Assembly (NCBI GenBank): GCA_027214385.1
Contig: JAPVXR010000011.1
Coordinates: forward strand, 62,001 to 126,000
DNA: 64,000 bases
From: Cryomorphaceae bacterium 1068
Lineage (GTDB): Bacteria; Bacteroidota; Bacteroidia; Flavobacteriales_D; Cryomorphaceae
Direction: 5' to 3'
Made by a program: the position numbers and the translations under genes. The notes beneath the pieces are model-generated. The model was given only the letters and a program-made list of their open reading frames with translations, had not been told where the DNA came from and searched no databases. This document shows positions 18,060 to 27,351 of the stretch, piece by piece. Every line of letters starts with the position of its first letter. Position 1 is the stretch's first letter.

Positions 18060-20057
18060 ATGAAGTTTTCTATTCTTCTAACCTACGTCTTTCTTTTATT
18101 TAGCACAATACTCTTTACAAGCTGTCAAGAAAGAGCGGAAAAACAAATTCAAGTGAGCGAATACCCTATTTACCGGAAGTCTGATTTGGGATTGACCTTT
18201 CAACCGGAAGCCATGATCCTAAAAGTTTGGTCACCCGTGGCAAAATCAATGAGGCTTAATTTATACAAAAGTGACTTAGGAGTGACTCAGCCTATTGAGG
18301 TCATTGATATGGGTAAAGTTGAAAATGGAGTATGGCAGGCAAAATTGACCAATGACAAGACAGGACTTTACTATACTTTTCAAGCAGAACACCGAGATGG
18401 TTGGAGCGATGAGGTTCCTGACCCTTATGCCAAAGCAGTGGGTAGAAATGGAAAACGAGGCCAGCTGATCAATCCCTCTGAAGCCAATCCCGAAAATTGG
18501 TCCTCAGATGCCAAGCCTGATTTCTCGGGTATGAAGCCCAATGACTTTTTGGTTTACGAAGTTCATGTCCGTGACTTCTCGATTTCTGAAAACTCGGGAA
18601 TGGAAAACAAAGGGAAATTTTTGGCCTTCACCGAAAGGGGAACAAAAAATTCAAAAGGTTTCAGCACGGGAGTTGATCACCTCAAGGAAATGGGCGTGAC
18701 ACATGTGCATCTTTTACCTTCATTTGATTTCCATACCATAGACGAAACCAGGCTGGACGAACCACAATATAATTGGGGTTATGATCCACAAAATTACAAT
18801 GTCCCCGAAGGCAGCTATTCCACCAATCCCGCTGATGGGGCAATTCGGATCAAAGAGTTTAAAGCAATGGTGCAATCGCTCCATGAAGAGGGAATAGGCG
18901 TCGTGATGGATGTGGTCTACAACCATACTTCCCGCACTGATGGTCTCTCTTTCGAGGAATTGGTTCCCGGCTATTACTACCGTCATTGGAACGACAGCAC
19001 GCTGGGAAACGCCAGTGGATGCGGGAATGAGACTGCTTCGGAGCAACCGATGATGCGTAAGTTCATAATCGAATCGCTGAAATACTGGGCCAATGAATAC
19101 CATGTAGACGGGTTTCGTTTTGATCTCATGGCCATTCACGATATGGAGACCATGAAAGAAATTGAAAAAGAATTGAGGATCACCAATCCCAATGTGCTCT
19201 TGTATGGCGAAGGATGGACAGCGGGAGATTCGCCCCTTCCGATTGAACAAAGAGCATTGAAATCACATACCTATCAAATGCCGGGTATTGCCGCTTTTAG
19301 CGATGAGATTCGCGATGGCTTGAAGGGACATTGGAGTAGCCATGAATCGAAAGGTTATGTGAGCGGAAACTTTGATTTGAACGAAAGTGTAAAGTTTGGA
19401 ATAGTAGGAGGGATAGAGCATCCGCAGATAGACTACGCCGCGGTGAATAATACCGACACAGCTTGGGCTGCAGAGCCGCACCAATGCATGGTGTACGTTT
19501 CGTGTCACGATAACCATACGCTTTACGACAAACTTAAAATTGCCAATCCTGATGCGAGTGAAAAAGAGATTCGCGAGATGCATCTCCTGAGCAATTTTGT
19601 AGTCCTGACTTCTCAGGGAGTGCCGTTTTTACATGCGGGTGTGGAGTACTTAAGAACTAAGGACGGAGTAGAGAATTCGTATCAATCTCCTGATAGCATC
19701 AATCAAATGGATTGGGACGAAAAGTCTCTCAATCTGTATCACGTGGAGCAGCACCAAGCGCTGATCAAGCTGCGCAAAGAGCATCCCTCATTTCGTTTGG
19801 GTTCCGCTCATGAAGTAAGAGGACGTGTGGTTTTTCTCGATTCGCCGGCAGGAGTTCTAGCCTACCGAATCGAATCGCCTAAAGAAGATGAATGGAAGCG
19901 AGTTGTAGTTGTGATTAATGCCACAAACGCGCTGGTGGATTGGAATGTTCCTGCAGGGGACTGGGATTTGGTTTACCCTGAGAATAACGTTAGTGTCAAT
20001 TTTCTAAAAGGAAAATTGTCTCCAAGGCAGGGATATATTTTTGCTGAAAGGCGCTAG
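18060..20057 (+). CDS. pulA: Type I pullulanase, lipoprotein form (GH13)
   Basis: 665 residues; hydrolyses alpha-1,6 branches of pullulan, glycogen or starch. The lipobox Cys is C22 (LFTSC), so it is predicted to sit at the cell envelope rather than in the cytoplasm. A CBM48-like beta domain (about 35-145) precedes the GH13 barrel. The type I pullulanase signature YNWGYDP is at 237-243, DVVYNH at 284-289, nucleophile D355 in DGFRFDL, acid/base E384 in LYGEGW, and the third Asp D484 in SCHDNHT. All catalytic residues are present. No susC/susD or other glycan genes are adjacent. Its stop overlaps by 4 bp the convergent FMN reductase gene. Confidence 0.93.
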   Translation: MKFSILLTYVFLLFSTILFTSCQERAEKQIQVSEYPIYRKSDLGLTFQPEAMILKVWSPVAKSMRLNLYKSDLGVTQPIEVIDMGKVENGVWQAKLTNDKTGLYYTFQAEHRDGWSDEVPDPYAKAVGRNGKRGQLINPSEANPENWSSDAKPDFSGMKPNDFLVYEVHVRDFSISENSGMENKGKFLAFTERGTKNSKGFSTGVDHLKEMGVTHVHLLPSFDFHTIDETRLDEPQYNWGYDPQNYNVPEGSYSTNPADGAIRIKEFKAMVQSLHEEGIGVVMDVVYNHTSRTDGLSFEELVPGYYYRHWNDSTLGNASGCGNETASEQPMMRKFIIESLKYWANEYHVDGFRFDLMAIHDMETMKEIEKELRITNPNVLLYGEGWTAGDSPLPIEQRALKSHTYQMPGIAAFSDEIRDGLKGHWSSHESKGYVSGNFDLNESVKFGIVGGIEHPQIDYAAVNNTDTAWAAEPHQCMVYVSCHDNHTLYDKLKIANPDASEKEIREMHLLSNFVVLTSQGVPFLHAGVEYLRTKDGVENSYQSPDSINQMDWDEKSLNLYHVEQHQALIKLRKEHPSFRLGSAHEVRGRVVFLDSPAGVLAYRIESPKEDEWKRVVVVINATNALVDWNVPAGDWDLVYPENNVSVNFLKGKLSPRQGYIFAERR

Positions 20058-20557
20058 TTCAGGTGATTTTGAAAAGTGCTTTGAGCCAATTGTACAGCTT
20101 CAAAGTTTTCGGCACGTGAACTGATATAAACTCCACGGTGGTATCTCATGCCCAAGTATTTGGCGGTTTCCCGAAAAGGAACTTCAAAACCATCCGGGTG
20201 AAACTGGTCTGCACCAACTGAAAAAAGGAAAACATTTTTGCCCGCAAGCGCTCGACCTTTTTCTTTTTCTACACTGATCAAGTCTGTGAATCGGTCCATG
20301 AAATTCTTTAAGATTCCACTCATCGAATACCAGTAAACCGGAGTGGCAAAAATGATACTTTTTGCGTTCACCATTCTGTCTGCCAACTCTTGAAATTGGT
20401 CCGTAGAAGGGTACTTGGCGTTATAGTCGAAAGGTGCAATTTCGAAATCGAGCAAGTCCACTAAATCGTGTGGAATACCATTGAACACGTTTCGTAAAAG
20501 CGTACGAGTATGACTGTCTTTTCTCGCACTTCCCAGTAGTATTATCGTATCGCTCAT
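20054..20557 (-). CDS. NAD(P)H-dependent FMN reductase / flavodoxin-like protein
   Basis: 167 residues of the flavodoxin-fold FMN_red family. The FMN phosphate loop is GSARKDSHT near the N-terminus. The flavin-ring loop ATPVYWYSMSGILKNFMDR is at about 91-109. A third conserved segment (LFSVGAD) is typical of NAD(P)H:quinone or azo reductases. It is probably a cytosolic quinone or nitro-compound reductase; the physiological substrate cannot be told. The gene is convergent with pullulanase and shares its last four bases with it. No operon partner is seen. Confidence 0.85.
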   Translation of the reverse strand: MSDTIILLGSARKDSHTRTLLRNVFNGIPHDLVDLLDFEIAPFDYNAKYPSTDQFQELADRMVNAKSIIFATPVYWYSMSGILKNFMDRFTDLISVEKEKGRALAGKNVFLFSVGADQFHPDGFEVPFRETAKYLGMRYHRGVYISSRAENFEAVQLAQSTFQNHLN

Positions 20558-20768
20558 ATTCGTATGAATCTTATTATTTGCAAAAGGTGCAGGTGTAAAT
20601 GTAAGGATGGTTCTCAGTTTCTCAAACCTTCGAGCTTGTGTTGAGAATTTATTAATCGCGCTGCATAGAACTTGCGAGTCTCACAACTAACCGTCAATCA
20701 GATTGTTTACAAGGCCTGTTCCGTATTTTTTTTAGTTTCGTTTTTTGAACCTGTATGATCCAAACTAA

Positions 20769-21791
20769 ATGAAAAAGATTTTATTCTTTCTGACATTTAT
20801 TTCCTTGGCGCAATCTGTTTGCGCACAGTCTGATTCATTGATTTTTCGAAATGGAAATACCATGGTGGGTGAGGTAAAAGAAATGACCCGCGGGGTTCTG
20901 ACCATTGAGACCGAATACAGCGATAGTGACTTCATGATTGAATGGCAGCAGATCTCGGAGTTTTATAGCGATCAACTGTATACCGTCAATTTAGATGACA
21001 GAACTTTGCTCACTGAAGCGAAGATTGAGAATCTTGGAAACGGAAAGTTCAAAATAGTCGGCGAGGCTCAAACACGTGAAGTGAATATTGATGAGATTGT
21101 ATATCTGAGACAATTGGATTCATCGTTTTGGAGTAAGATGTCAGCTTCGGTAGATTTGGGTTTTAGCTTGACCAAAGCCAGTAATCTACGACAGTACAAT
21201 GCTTCTGCAAACTTGGGCTACAAGACGGATCAATGGACGGTAAACGGACATTACCGACAAGTGCGATCGAATCAAGATGATGTGGACCCGATACGTAGAA
21301 CAGAGGCAGGAATTGGCGGTGACTATTCATTGCGAAACGGGATTTTCTTTGGTGCAGCTTTGAACTTTCTCTCCAATACGGAGCAGCAAATCGATCTGCG
21401 TACCACCGGATCAGTAGGCGCGGGATACTACATTCTTAGAAACAACGACATGTATTGGAATGGATTTCTCGGGGTAGCCATTAACAACGAAAACTTTTTG
21501 GAGGTGCCTGAAGAAGTATCTTCAGACAGGGAGAGTTTAGAAGGCGTATTGGGTACCGAACTTAACATGTACGACGTTGGGGATCTGAACCTTTTTACCA
21601 ATGTACTTTGGTATCCGAGTTTTACTGAAGAAGGTCGTAATCGTATCGACTACCGCTTCGATTTATCCTATGACTTGCCATTTGATTTTTATATCAAAAC
21701 GGGACTAACACTCAATTACGATAGCCAGCCCGCACCCGGGGCTTCTCAAACCGATTATGTGATTGTTACTGGTTTTGGCTGGGAGCTATAA
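20769..21791 (+). CDS. DUF481 (YdiY-like) outer membrane protein
   Basis: 340 residues with signal peptide MKKILFFLTFISLAQSVCAQ. Residues 22-110 form a small beta domain (LIFRNGNTMVGEVKEMTRGV) often found in front of DUF481. Residues 120-340 match DUF481, an integral outer-membrane barrel, with many alternating strands (ASVDLGFSLTKASN, YNASANLGYKTDQW) and a terminal aromatic-Gly-Trp pattern (TGFGWEL). Function of the family is unknown; E. coli YdiY is an acid-induced relative. The upstream 211 bp contain a weak -7-like TAGTTTCG at 20733. It appears monocistronic, with a possible 8-bp hairpin at 21799-21834 after the stop. Confidence 0.85.
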   Translation: MKKILFFLTFISLAQSVCAQSDSLIFRNGNTMVGEVKEMTRGVLTIETEYSDSDFMIEWQQISEFYSDQLYTVNLDDRTLLTEAKIENLGNGKFKIVGEAQTREVNIDEIVYLRQLDSSFWSKMSASVDLGFSLTKASNLRQYNASANLGYKTDQWTVNGHYRQVRSNQDDVDPIRRTEAGIGGDYSLRNGIFFGAALNFLSNTEQQIDLRTTGSVGAGYYILRNNDMYWNGFLGVAINNENFLEVPEEVSSDRESLEGVLGTELNMYDVGDLNLFTNVLWYPSFTEEGRNRIDYRFDLSYDLPFDFYIKTGLTLNYDSQPAPGASQTDYVIVTGFGWEL

Positions 21792-21857
21792 ACCGCCCTT
21801 GAAGCTATTTTAACTAGTAGTATTCCAGCTTCAAACTGAGAGCGATCTTTTGTTTTG

Positions 21858-22568
21858 CTAAAAAGTGTTGAATAAATCTCCCATAATAAATGCGAAAATG
21901 CCAATTGGAATTACAATGATTAATACTGGAATGACCAGATTTAAAATGGCCTTTCCGATTCCGAAATTATGAGCCAGGCTCAAACCTATAACCAGTAATA
22001 CGGCGGCCCAAATCGAGACAACTATACTGAGAAAAGCGAGCAAGTACAGAATCATTTCAGACTTGGTCAGCCCCAGTACGACAATCTCAATATCACCGGA
22101 GTAGAACGTGAAATAGGGTCCAAAAAAGCCAATTTGAAAAAAGAGAAGGACCACTCCTGCAATATTTGGAACCATAGACCATGCTACAATAGTGAGTGTT
22201 CTACTGTAATTGCCTTTTCCTCCGATCCATCTCCCGACCATGCTCAGAATCGCTGCAAAAACCATATTGGCCAAAGGGCCAAGTATGGCTCCTATTATGA
22301 CAATGACCACCAAAGAGAACCAAGGTCCCAAGTCAAAAAGTGGCGCACCATCCAAGGCATTTCCTAAAGCCGACACAGCTCCTCCGATTATAAGAAGTTG
22401 GGTGATGTACTTATCGGGGCATTTCTTGAGGATGTACCTCAACGTGTCTTTTGGTCGCAGCCAAATGGATTGCAGTAATTTGCTCTCTTCAATGCCTTCA
22501 ATGCCTTCAATCAGTTCCTCTTCCTGATTTTGTTCAAAATCTAGTATTTCAATTTCATTTTCGCTCAT
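21858..22568 (-). CDS. Yip1-domain membrane protein
   Basis: 236 residues. An acidic cytoplasmic N-terminus (about 1-50, Glu/Ile-rich) is followed by five or six membrane helices (for example LVVIVIIGAILGPLANMVFA, LAFLSIVVSIWAAVLLVIG and VLIIVIPIGIFAFIMG). The segment SIWLRPKDTLRYIL before the first helix is typical of bacterial Yip1-family proteins. No enzymatic role is known for bacterial members. The N-terminal IEGIEGIEE is encoded by a short DNA repeat. It precedes the DUF5686 gene's 3' end on the same strand (DUF5686 stop at 22598, 29 bp upstream), so the two may be cotranscribed. Confidence 0.85.
   Translation of the reverse strand: MSENEIEILDFEQNQEEELIEGIEGIEESKLLQSIWLRPKDTLRYILKKCPDKYITQLLIIGGAVSALGNALDGAPLFDLGPWFSLVVIVIIGAILGPLANMVFAAILSMVGRWIGGKGNYSRTLTIVAWSMVPNIAGVVLLFFQIGFFGPYFTFYSGDIEIVVLGLTKSEMILYLLAFLSIVVSIWAAVLLVIGLSLAHNFGIGKAILNLVIPVLIIVIPIGIFAFIMGDLFNTF
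22487..22512 (-). repeat. Three 9-bp coding repeats
   Basis: CTTCAATGC, CTTCAATGC, CTTCAATCA in tandem, encoding IEGIEGIEE in the acidic tail of the Yip1 protein. Unit length is a multiple of three, so slippage would change tail length without a frameshift. Confidence 0.75.
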
Positions 22569-22597
22569 ACTCTAAAAAGTTGCTAAGTGAATATAGC

Positions 22598-24988
22598 TTA
22601 AAAACTGATTGCGAAGCTCACTGCATAAGCCAGATTGTCGCCGAATGAAGGCAACTCATAATAGCCGTGTCGGTAGAAAACGCCTATGCCAAGACCCGAA
22701 TAGTAGAGACTTCCGCCCTTGTAGCGCAAGATATTGTCAATCACTATTCCTCCTTCCAGATAGGCTCTGTCCATGGTAACTTGTGGCATATCTGGCACGA
22801 AGGTCGAAGGCGTTTCCAAATTCCCGATTGCCGCTTGATACATCAGTCGAATTTCAGGTCTGGAAAAGACCCATTCCATTCCGAAAGGGTTTCCGAAGTT
22901 TTGGGAAATTCCCGCTTGGGCGTATTGATCGTTAATAAAAGAATAGAGCGGCATCGTGTGGAAATACCCAAAGCCAACAATTCCCAAATCTCGTTCGCCC
23001 GAAATACCGCGGCTAAGTATCAAATTGGATTGGTTGATTTGGTCCGCCCAGATCTTTCCTCCTGTAGCAAATAGGCGAAGAGCTCCTAGACGCGCCACAT
23101 TAATTTCATGCATCACGCGCAATTCTGCTTTGGTATATTCTTGTTCACTTTCGAAAAGCTCATTGATGGCTTGATTTACTTCCAGCGAAATACGAGGGTA
23201 CGAAACCCCTTGAGGCACCAAGGTGCTTCCGACCATCATGAGCGCTTCGCCTGGATTGTATTCTACCAAGATTCCAACTTCGGTTGTCGTGAGGTTGTAC
23301 TCCTCGAAAGAGGCATCTGTACGATTCGTTCTTTCAAAATTCCGCCGTTCATTCCGGATGCTCAGGGTTGTTCGAACGTCGCGCATCGGGCGGTACTTGA
23401 GTTCAGCTTTATATGCTTCGTAAGGATTCATAAAGCGGATGAACAAGTCACGCTCGACCTCTCCCAATTTTAGGAATCCACCCATGTTTTCGGTGCTTGA
23501 TCTACCCGGTTCGTCTACATCGTTTTCGTAACCCACATAGAATTCAAACTCTCGCTTTGGCTGGATTCTGAAGCGCAACCCGCCACCATATTTCATCTCT
23601 TTATCGCGAAAACCATAGGCGAAATAGGCTTCAGGACTCATCCATTTAATGAGTTTGTCATTGGTGGACAAACCGATACCCAAGCGCAAACCCTCGTATT
23701 GATTAAATCCCAAAATGTGCGGCAAAAGAATATCGGCCTTACCAATGCTAAAACGGCCTCGGGCGAGGGAGGCTGATTGGCTCATGGTCCAATCAAATGC
23801 TTTTAAGATTCGCGTATCAAGTGTATCGTAAACTTTGTATGTATTGCTTTCTTCGTCAGTAAGGTCTACTTGCCGATAGGGCTTCCAGCTTTCAGCGGTT
23901 TGATTGTTCGCGTCCTTTGTTATTTCCACATTGGCAATGCCAAAGCGTCCCGGGTCAAATTCGTACTCCACCGAATCGATGTAGGTATTGCTGATCACCC
24001 ATATTGGTGGCTCGGACTCGGTGAAAATATACCGAGAACTTGATTGCTCGGGAAACCAATGACCGTTCACCTTTTGGTATTGCTGCCTGATTTCAAAACT
24101 CGCTAAGTTGTGCTCTCCCGAGTTCTTCGCTTGAATGGTCACGATAGCCCACTCATTGGCGTCGAGAGTGATGCTTCCTTCAAGGAGGTTTCCATTGGCA
24201 TTTTTTCTAGGCTGAAAAGCAATGACATAAGCTTTTCCCTCTGCGGTTTCGACGCTGTCTTCCAATTGAAACAAATACCGTCCGTCGCTATTCGGACTTA
24301 TCGGATTGAGGAAATCAAAATCGATGAATTTCAGATAGGCGGAGTAGCTTGAAAATGGTTGAAACGAATTGGATTGGAGAGAGAATAACGGATTCGAAAA
24401 CCCTGAAATTTGATTGGCTAAGACCCGTTCTTTCACTTTATTCGGCTGCTCGAAAGTTACCTCGGTGGCACTTTCCAACATCATGAAATGCGCGTTGGCA
24501 AAGTTGGAGGAATCTATTTCTCGCTTTATTTGCTCGTCGCTCCGATCCATATCCAAGTAGGCCTTATTGTATGAATGGTATCGAAATTTCGGGAGCTGTT
24601 CGGGGTCGTTTTGCTTCCGCATTTTAACTGCTTTTCGAATCATCGCATACGCGGGATCCTCTTTCGCTACCACCGTGAATACAGCCAGATCAAGAGCCGA
24701 TTTTTCCATTTTCACTTTTGGGCTTTCCGCCAAATCACTAAAGGTGATTTTCTTTTTTGCATAGCCAATCACGGAAAATTCAATGCTGTCAGCGAGGTTT
24801 GTATTGCGAGGTACACGCAACGTGTAGTTACCTTCTATGTCGCTTACTGCTTTGGCTTTCGCCGAAATAATATGCACAAAGGGGAGACTCTCGCCTGATT
24901 TGGAGTCAGTGATTTTACCTTTGATTACTTCCTGTCCAAATCCCCAAAAGGGAAGAAATGCAAACAGAATCAGAACGTTTTTTCTCAT
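22598..24988 (-). CDS. DUF5686 protein with carboxypeptidase-like regulatory domain
   Basis: 796 residues. After the signal peptide (MRKNVLILFAFLPFWGFGQ) comes a CarboxypepD_reg-like domain (about 20-105: VIKGKITDSKSGESLPFVHI, DIEGNYTLRVP). The rest matches the Bacteroidota-specific DUF5686 family, with a periplasmic part and a C-terminal barrel of about 400 residues (GLRLGIGLSTNDKLIKWMSP, YFAYGFRDKEMKYGGGLRFR). It ends in the strand AYAVSFAISF. Its length is normal for the family. The role is unknown; the architecture resembles a plugless outer-membrane receptor. The thioesterase gene ends 11 bp upstream on the same strand, and the Yip1 gene follows after 29 bp. Confidence 0.87.
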   Translation of the reverse strand: MRKNVLILFAFLPFWGFGQEVIKGKITDSKSGESLPFVHIISAKAKAVSDIEGNYTLRVPRNTNLADSIEFSVIGYAKKKITFSDLAESPKVKMEKSALDLAVFTVVAKEDPAYAMIRKAVKMRKQNDPEQLPKFRYHSYNKAYLDMDRSDEQIKREIDSSNFANAHFMMLESATEVTFEQPNKVKERVLANQISGFSNPLFSLQSNSFQPFSSYSAYLKFIDFDFLNPISPNSDGRYLFQLEDSVETAEGKAYVIAFQPRKNANGNLLEGSITLDANEWAIVTIQAKNSGEHNLASFEIRQQYQKVNGHWFPEQSSSRYIFTESEPPIWVISNTYIDSVEYEFDPGRFGIANVEITKDANNQTAESWKPYRQVDLTDEESNTYKVYDTLDTRILKAFDWTMSQSASLARGRFSIGKADILLPHILGFNQYEGLRLGIGLSTNDKLIKWMSPEAYFAYGFRDKEMKYGGGLRFRIQPKREFEFYVGYENDVDEPGRSSTENMGGFLKLGEVERDLFIRFMNPYEAYKAELKYRPMRDVRTTLSIRNERRNFERTNRTDASFEEYNLTTTEVGILVEYNPGEALMMVGSTLVPQGVSYPRISLEVNQAINELFESEQEYTKAELRVMHEINVARLGALRLFATGGKIWADQINQSNLILSRGISGERDLGIVGFGYFHTMPLYSFINDQYAQAGISQNFGNPFGMEWVFSRPEIRLMYQAAIGNLETPSTFVPDMPQVTMDRAYLEGGIVIDNILRYKGGSLYYSGLGIGVFYRHGYYELPSFGDNLAYAVSFAISF

Positions 24989-24999
24989 GAAGTTTTCCG

Positions 25000-25425
25000 C
25001 TAAGCTTCCGACAAGATAAACCGACTCTTTACAAATCTTCCCTTTCCGATAGCAATTTTTCGACCTCGCTCATCCAGTAAAACCGCTTCAGCTACCCATA
25101 GGTTTTTTGAAGTGAAGCTTAAGGTGCCCTTTGCGCTAAGTGTTCCTCCCGTGACGGGTCTTAGCAGATCGATTGAGAATGATGTGGTTACCACAAAGTA
25201 TTCGGGTACGATCGAATTCACGGCAAAATAGGCCGCATCATCCAGCATTTTGAAATAGACCGATCCGTGTAGGGCTTCCATTTTGTGAAAAAAATCGGAA
25301 GACACCGGATAGGTGATTTCTGCTGCCCCTTCACTCACTTTCAAGGTCATTCCCTCGAAGGGAATTCGGTTGATTTTGGCACTATGGAAGAGCTCTTCTA
25401 GTTTTTTGAAATGAGATTCGTTCAT
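25000..25425 (-). CDS. PaaI-type hotdog-fold thioesterase
   Basis: 141 residues of the 4-hydroxybenzoyl-CoA/PaaI-like thioesterase family. The hotdog helix is LHGSVYFKMLDDAAYFAVNS (about residues 52-71) with the HG and D positions used for catalysis in this family. Strands SFSIDLLRPVTGGTLSAKG and LWVAEAVLLDERGRKIAIGK complete the fold. It should hydrolyse an acyl- or aryl-CoA in the cytosol; the substrate cannot be assigned. It is the first gene of a likely minus-strand operon with the DUF5686 gene (11-bp gap), a pairing whose meaning is unclear. Confidence 0.85.
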   Translation of the reverse strand: MNESHFKKLEELFHSAKINRIPFEGMTLKVSEGAAEITYPVSSDFFHKMEALHGSVYFKMLDDAAYFAVNSIVPEYFVVTTSFSIDLLRPVTGGTLSAKGTLSFTSKNLWVAEAVLLDERGRKIAIGKGRFVKSRFILSEA

Positions 25426-25491
25426 TATATTGTTTTCGAAAGGAGTTGATTGGAAGTAGGAGGATTTAGAAACAAACTTAGAATTTAGATT

Positions 25492-26379
25492 ATGAAACCG
25501 TTTTTCTTTTTTGTCTTTTTCATTTTTTCCATCTCAACTTCGGCTCAAGATGCCGAGTGGTTTGAGTTGGGAACTACTTGGGTTTACAATTGGAACAGTG
25601 TAGGCGATATCAGTCAAGAAGATATAACTACCACTTATTCTGTCACTGAGCTTACTGATTTCTTGGGACAGCCGTGCAGTAAGATCGAACCGCTTCCTTC
25701 GGGGTTGGGCTGCTTGCACAATGAGCCGCCTTACTACATGTACGAATCAAACGACACCGTTTATTACGCTACCCAAGAAATGGACTCTTTCGCCATTGGG
25801 ATGATTTACAGCGACGGAGCAGAGTGGATTTATACCGTGGACTTGAATGGAACGCAAGAGAGTATGAGCGCAACTGTTTCCGGGCTTACTACCGTAACCA
25901 TTGACGGGCAAGAATTGGCAGTATTGCAGGTTACTTACAGCCACTTATCGGGATTCGAAGGGATGATAGAAATGTTTCCTGCTACACGCACGGTTTGGGA
26001 ATATATGGGCGACCCAGCCATGTTTATCATTCCCTTCGGAAAATTCGGGATCTGCGATATTGAAACAAATTTGGAATTGCGCTGCTTTACTTCGCCCTCT
26101 TTAGATTACCTCAACCCCGATTTTTCTTCCTGCACCCTCTCCTTGGATGAGGTACAAAAAAATCGTCAGATATTTTTTCCTAACCCTGCCACCGAAAGCA
26201 TTTCGTGGGCCGAACCAATCGATCAAATCTCCTTGTTTGATGTCACGGGTAAACTCATTTTACAGAAGCAAATTAACAGTGAGCAATACTTGTCAGTAGA
26301 GCATCTGCCACCTGGAATTTATACCGTATTAATCAAAGACGGGGATACCAATTTTAGCCAAAAAATAATCATCGAATGA
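25492..26379 (+). CDS. T9SS-sorted secreted protein, first of a tandem paralog pair
   Basis: 295 residues with signal peptide MKPFFFFVFFIFSISTSAQ. The mature N-terminus opens with DAEWFELGTTWVYNW, a motif shared with the next gene (DEVEWFQPGQEWYYR). The middle is an all-beta domain of unknown function containing several Cys. The C-terminal 75 residues form a T9SS type A sorting domain (FFPNPATESISWAEP, LFDVTGKLILQ, LPPGIYTVLIKDG). It is exported and sorted by T9SS; no enzyme motif was seen. Only 1 bp separates its stop from the start of the paralog, so they form an operon that arose by tandem duplication. Confidence 0.86.
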   Translation: MKPFFFFVFFIFSISTSAQDAEWFELGTTWVYNWNSVGDISQEDITTTYSVTELTDFLGQPCSKIEPLPSGLGCLHNEPPYYMYESNDTVYYATQEMDSFAIGMIYSDGAEWIYTVDLNGTQESMSATVSGLTTVTIDGQELAVLQVTYSHLSGFEGMIEMFPATRTVWEYMGDPAMFIIPFGKFGICDIETNLELRCFTSPSLDYLNPDFSSCTLSLDEVQKNRQIFFPNPATESISWAEPIDQISLFDVTGKLILQKQINSEQYLSVEHLPPGIYTVLIKDGDTNFSQKIIIE

Positions 26380-26380
26380 T

Positions 26381-27325
26381 ATGAAACGGCTTCCTACTTT
26401 TTTACTCATCCTTTTTTCTTTTCAAGGCTTTGCACAAGACGAAGTCGAATGGTTCCAGCCTGGACAGGAGTGGTATTACAGGGTCTTTTGTCTTACCACG
26501 ATTGATTGCGGAACAATACATTATGCAGTTGTCGGAGAAGAAACAATTGGTGGTGAAGAAGCCGCCGTGTTAACAAGAACTGAAATTCAAGAGGGATGGA
26601 ATGAAGCGGACGTACGCACGGAATACCTGCGCTATGAGAGCGATACGGTATGGCGCTATTCCTTGCAAAGTGAGGAGTGGCATATGTTGTTCGATTTTGG
26701 CGCTGAATCGGGAGATGTATGGACTATTCAAGAAGAGGAAGACCATGGATACACCTTTCCCGGCGAAGAGCCTCAAGATGTGCTGCTATTCGAAGTGGTA
26801 GTTGATTCAGTTGATTTTTGGATGGAAATTCCTGAATCACCTATTCAAAACAGGCGGGTTGTATACACATCTCCAACCTATAATCCTGTTTTTTCGGCTT
26901 TTTCATTCGGTTTATTTACTGCGCCGATCATTGAAGGTATCGGTCCTGTCGGTTCTGCATCAGATCTTATAGGTAATTCTAATTTCGTCATACTCCCTAC
27001 CTATGAAGCTAGATTTCAGTGCTTTCTCGAAAATGGTGAATTGGTTTACGGAGTCGGTGGGAGTCCGTGTTTCATCCTCAGCACGGATGAAGTTGAACAA
27101 GTCGATCATGGTTTGATTTACCCCAATCCCGCTTCAGAGAGTATTTTTTGGGATAAGCAGATTGACGAATTGAGAATTTTCGATGCACGTGGAAAAGTGG
27201 TTCTTCAAAAGAATCAGATTGCCGGAGTTTCTTCCGTTTCCATTTCTGAATTAGAAAGGGGGTTTTACACAGTGGTGATGACAGGAGGTAACGGTATTTT
27301 CAGTCAGAAACTAATCGTTCAATAA
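26381..27325 (+). CDS. T9SS-sorted secreted protein, second of a tandem paralog pair
   Basis: 314 residues with signal peptide MKRLPTFLLILFSFQGFAQ. It shares with its upstream neighbour the opening EWF.PG.EWYY, a central domain (YESDTVWRYSL against YESNDTVYYAT) and the T9SS type A domain (IYPNPASESIFWDKQ, IFDARGKVVLQ, LERGFYTVVMTGG). The two have diverged enough that duplication is old, but the sorting domains remain very similar. Function is unknown. It is translated directly after the first copy. The minus-strand MORN gene converges from the right with a 26-bp gap. Confidence 0.86.
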   Translation: MKRLPTFLLILFSFQGFAQDEVEWFQPGQEWYYRVFCLTTIDCGTIHYAVVGEETIGGEEAAVLTRTEIQEGWNEADVRTEYLRYESDTVWRYSLQSEEWHMLFDFGAESGDVWTIQEEEDHGYTFPGEEPQDVLLFEVVVDSVDFWMEIPESPIQNRRVVYTSPTYNPVFSAFSFGLFTAPIIEGIGPVGSASDLIGNSNFVILPTYEARFQCFLENGELVYGVGGSPCFILSTDEVEQVDHGLIYPNPASESIFWDKQIDELRIFDARGKVVLQKNQIAGVSSVSISELERGFYTVVMTGGNGIFSQKLIVQ

Positions 27326-27351
27326 TACGGGCTGCACAAAACGAAAAGCTT

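Noticed and set aside
21799-21834. Possible terminator after the DUF481 gene (8-bp stem TTGAAGCT/AGCTTCAA)
   Set aside because: The loop is 20 nt and no clean T-run follows, so it is too weak to list as a terminator.
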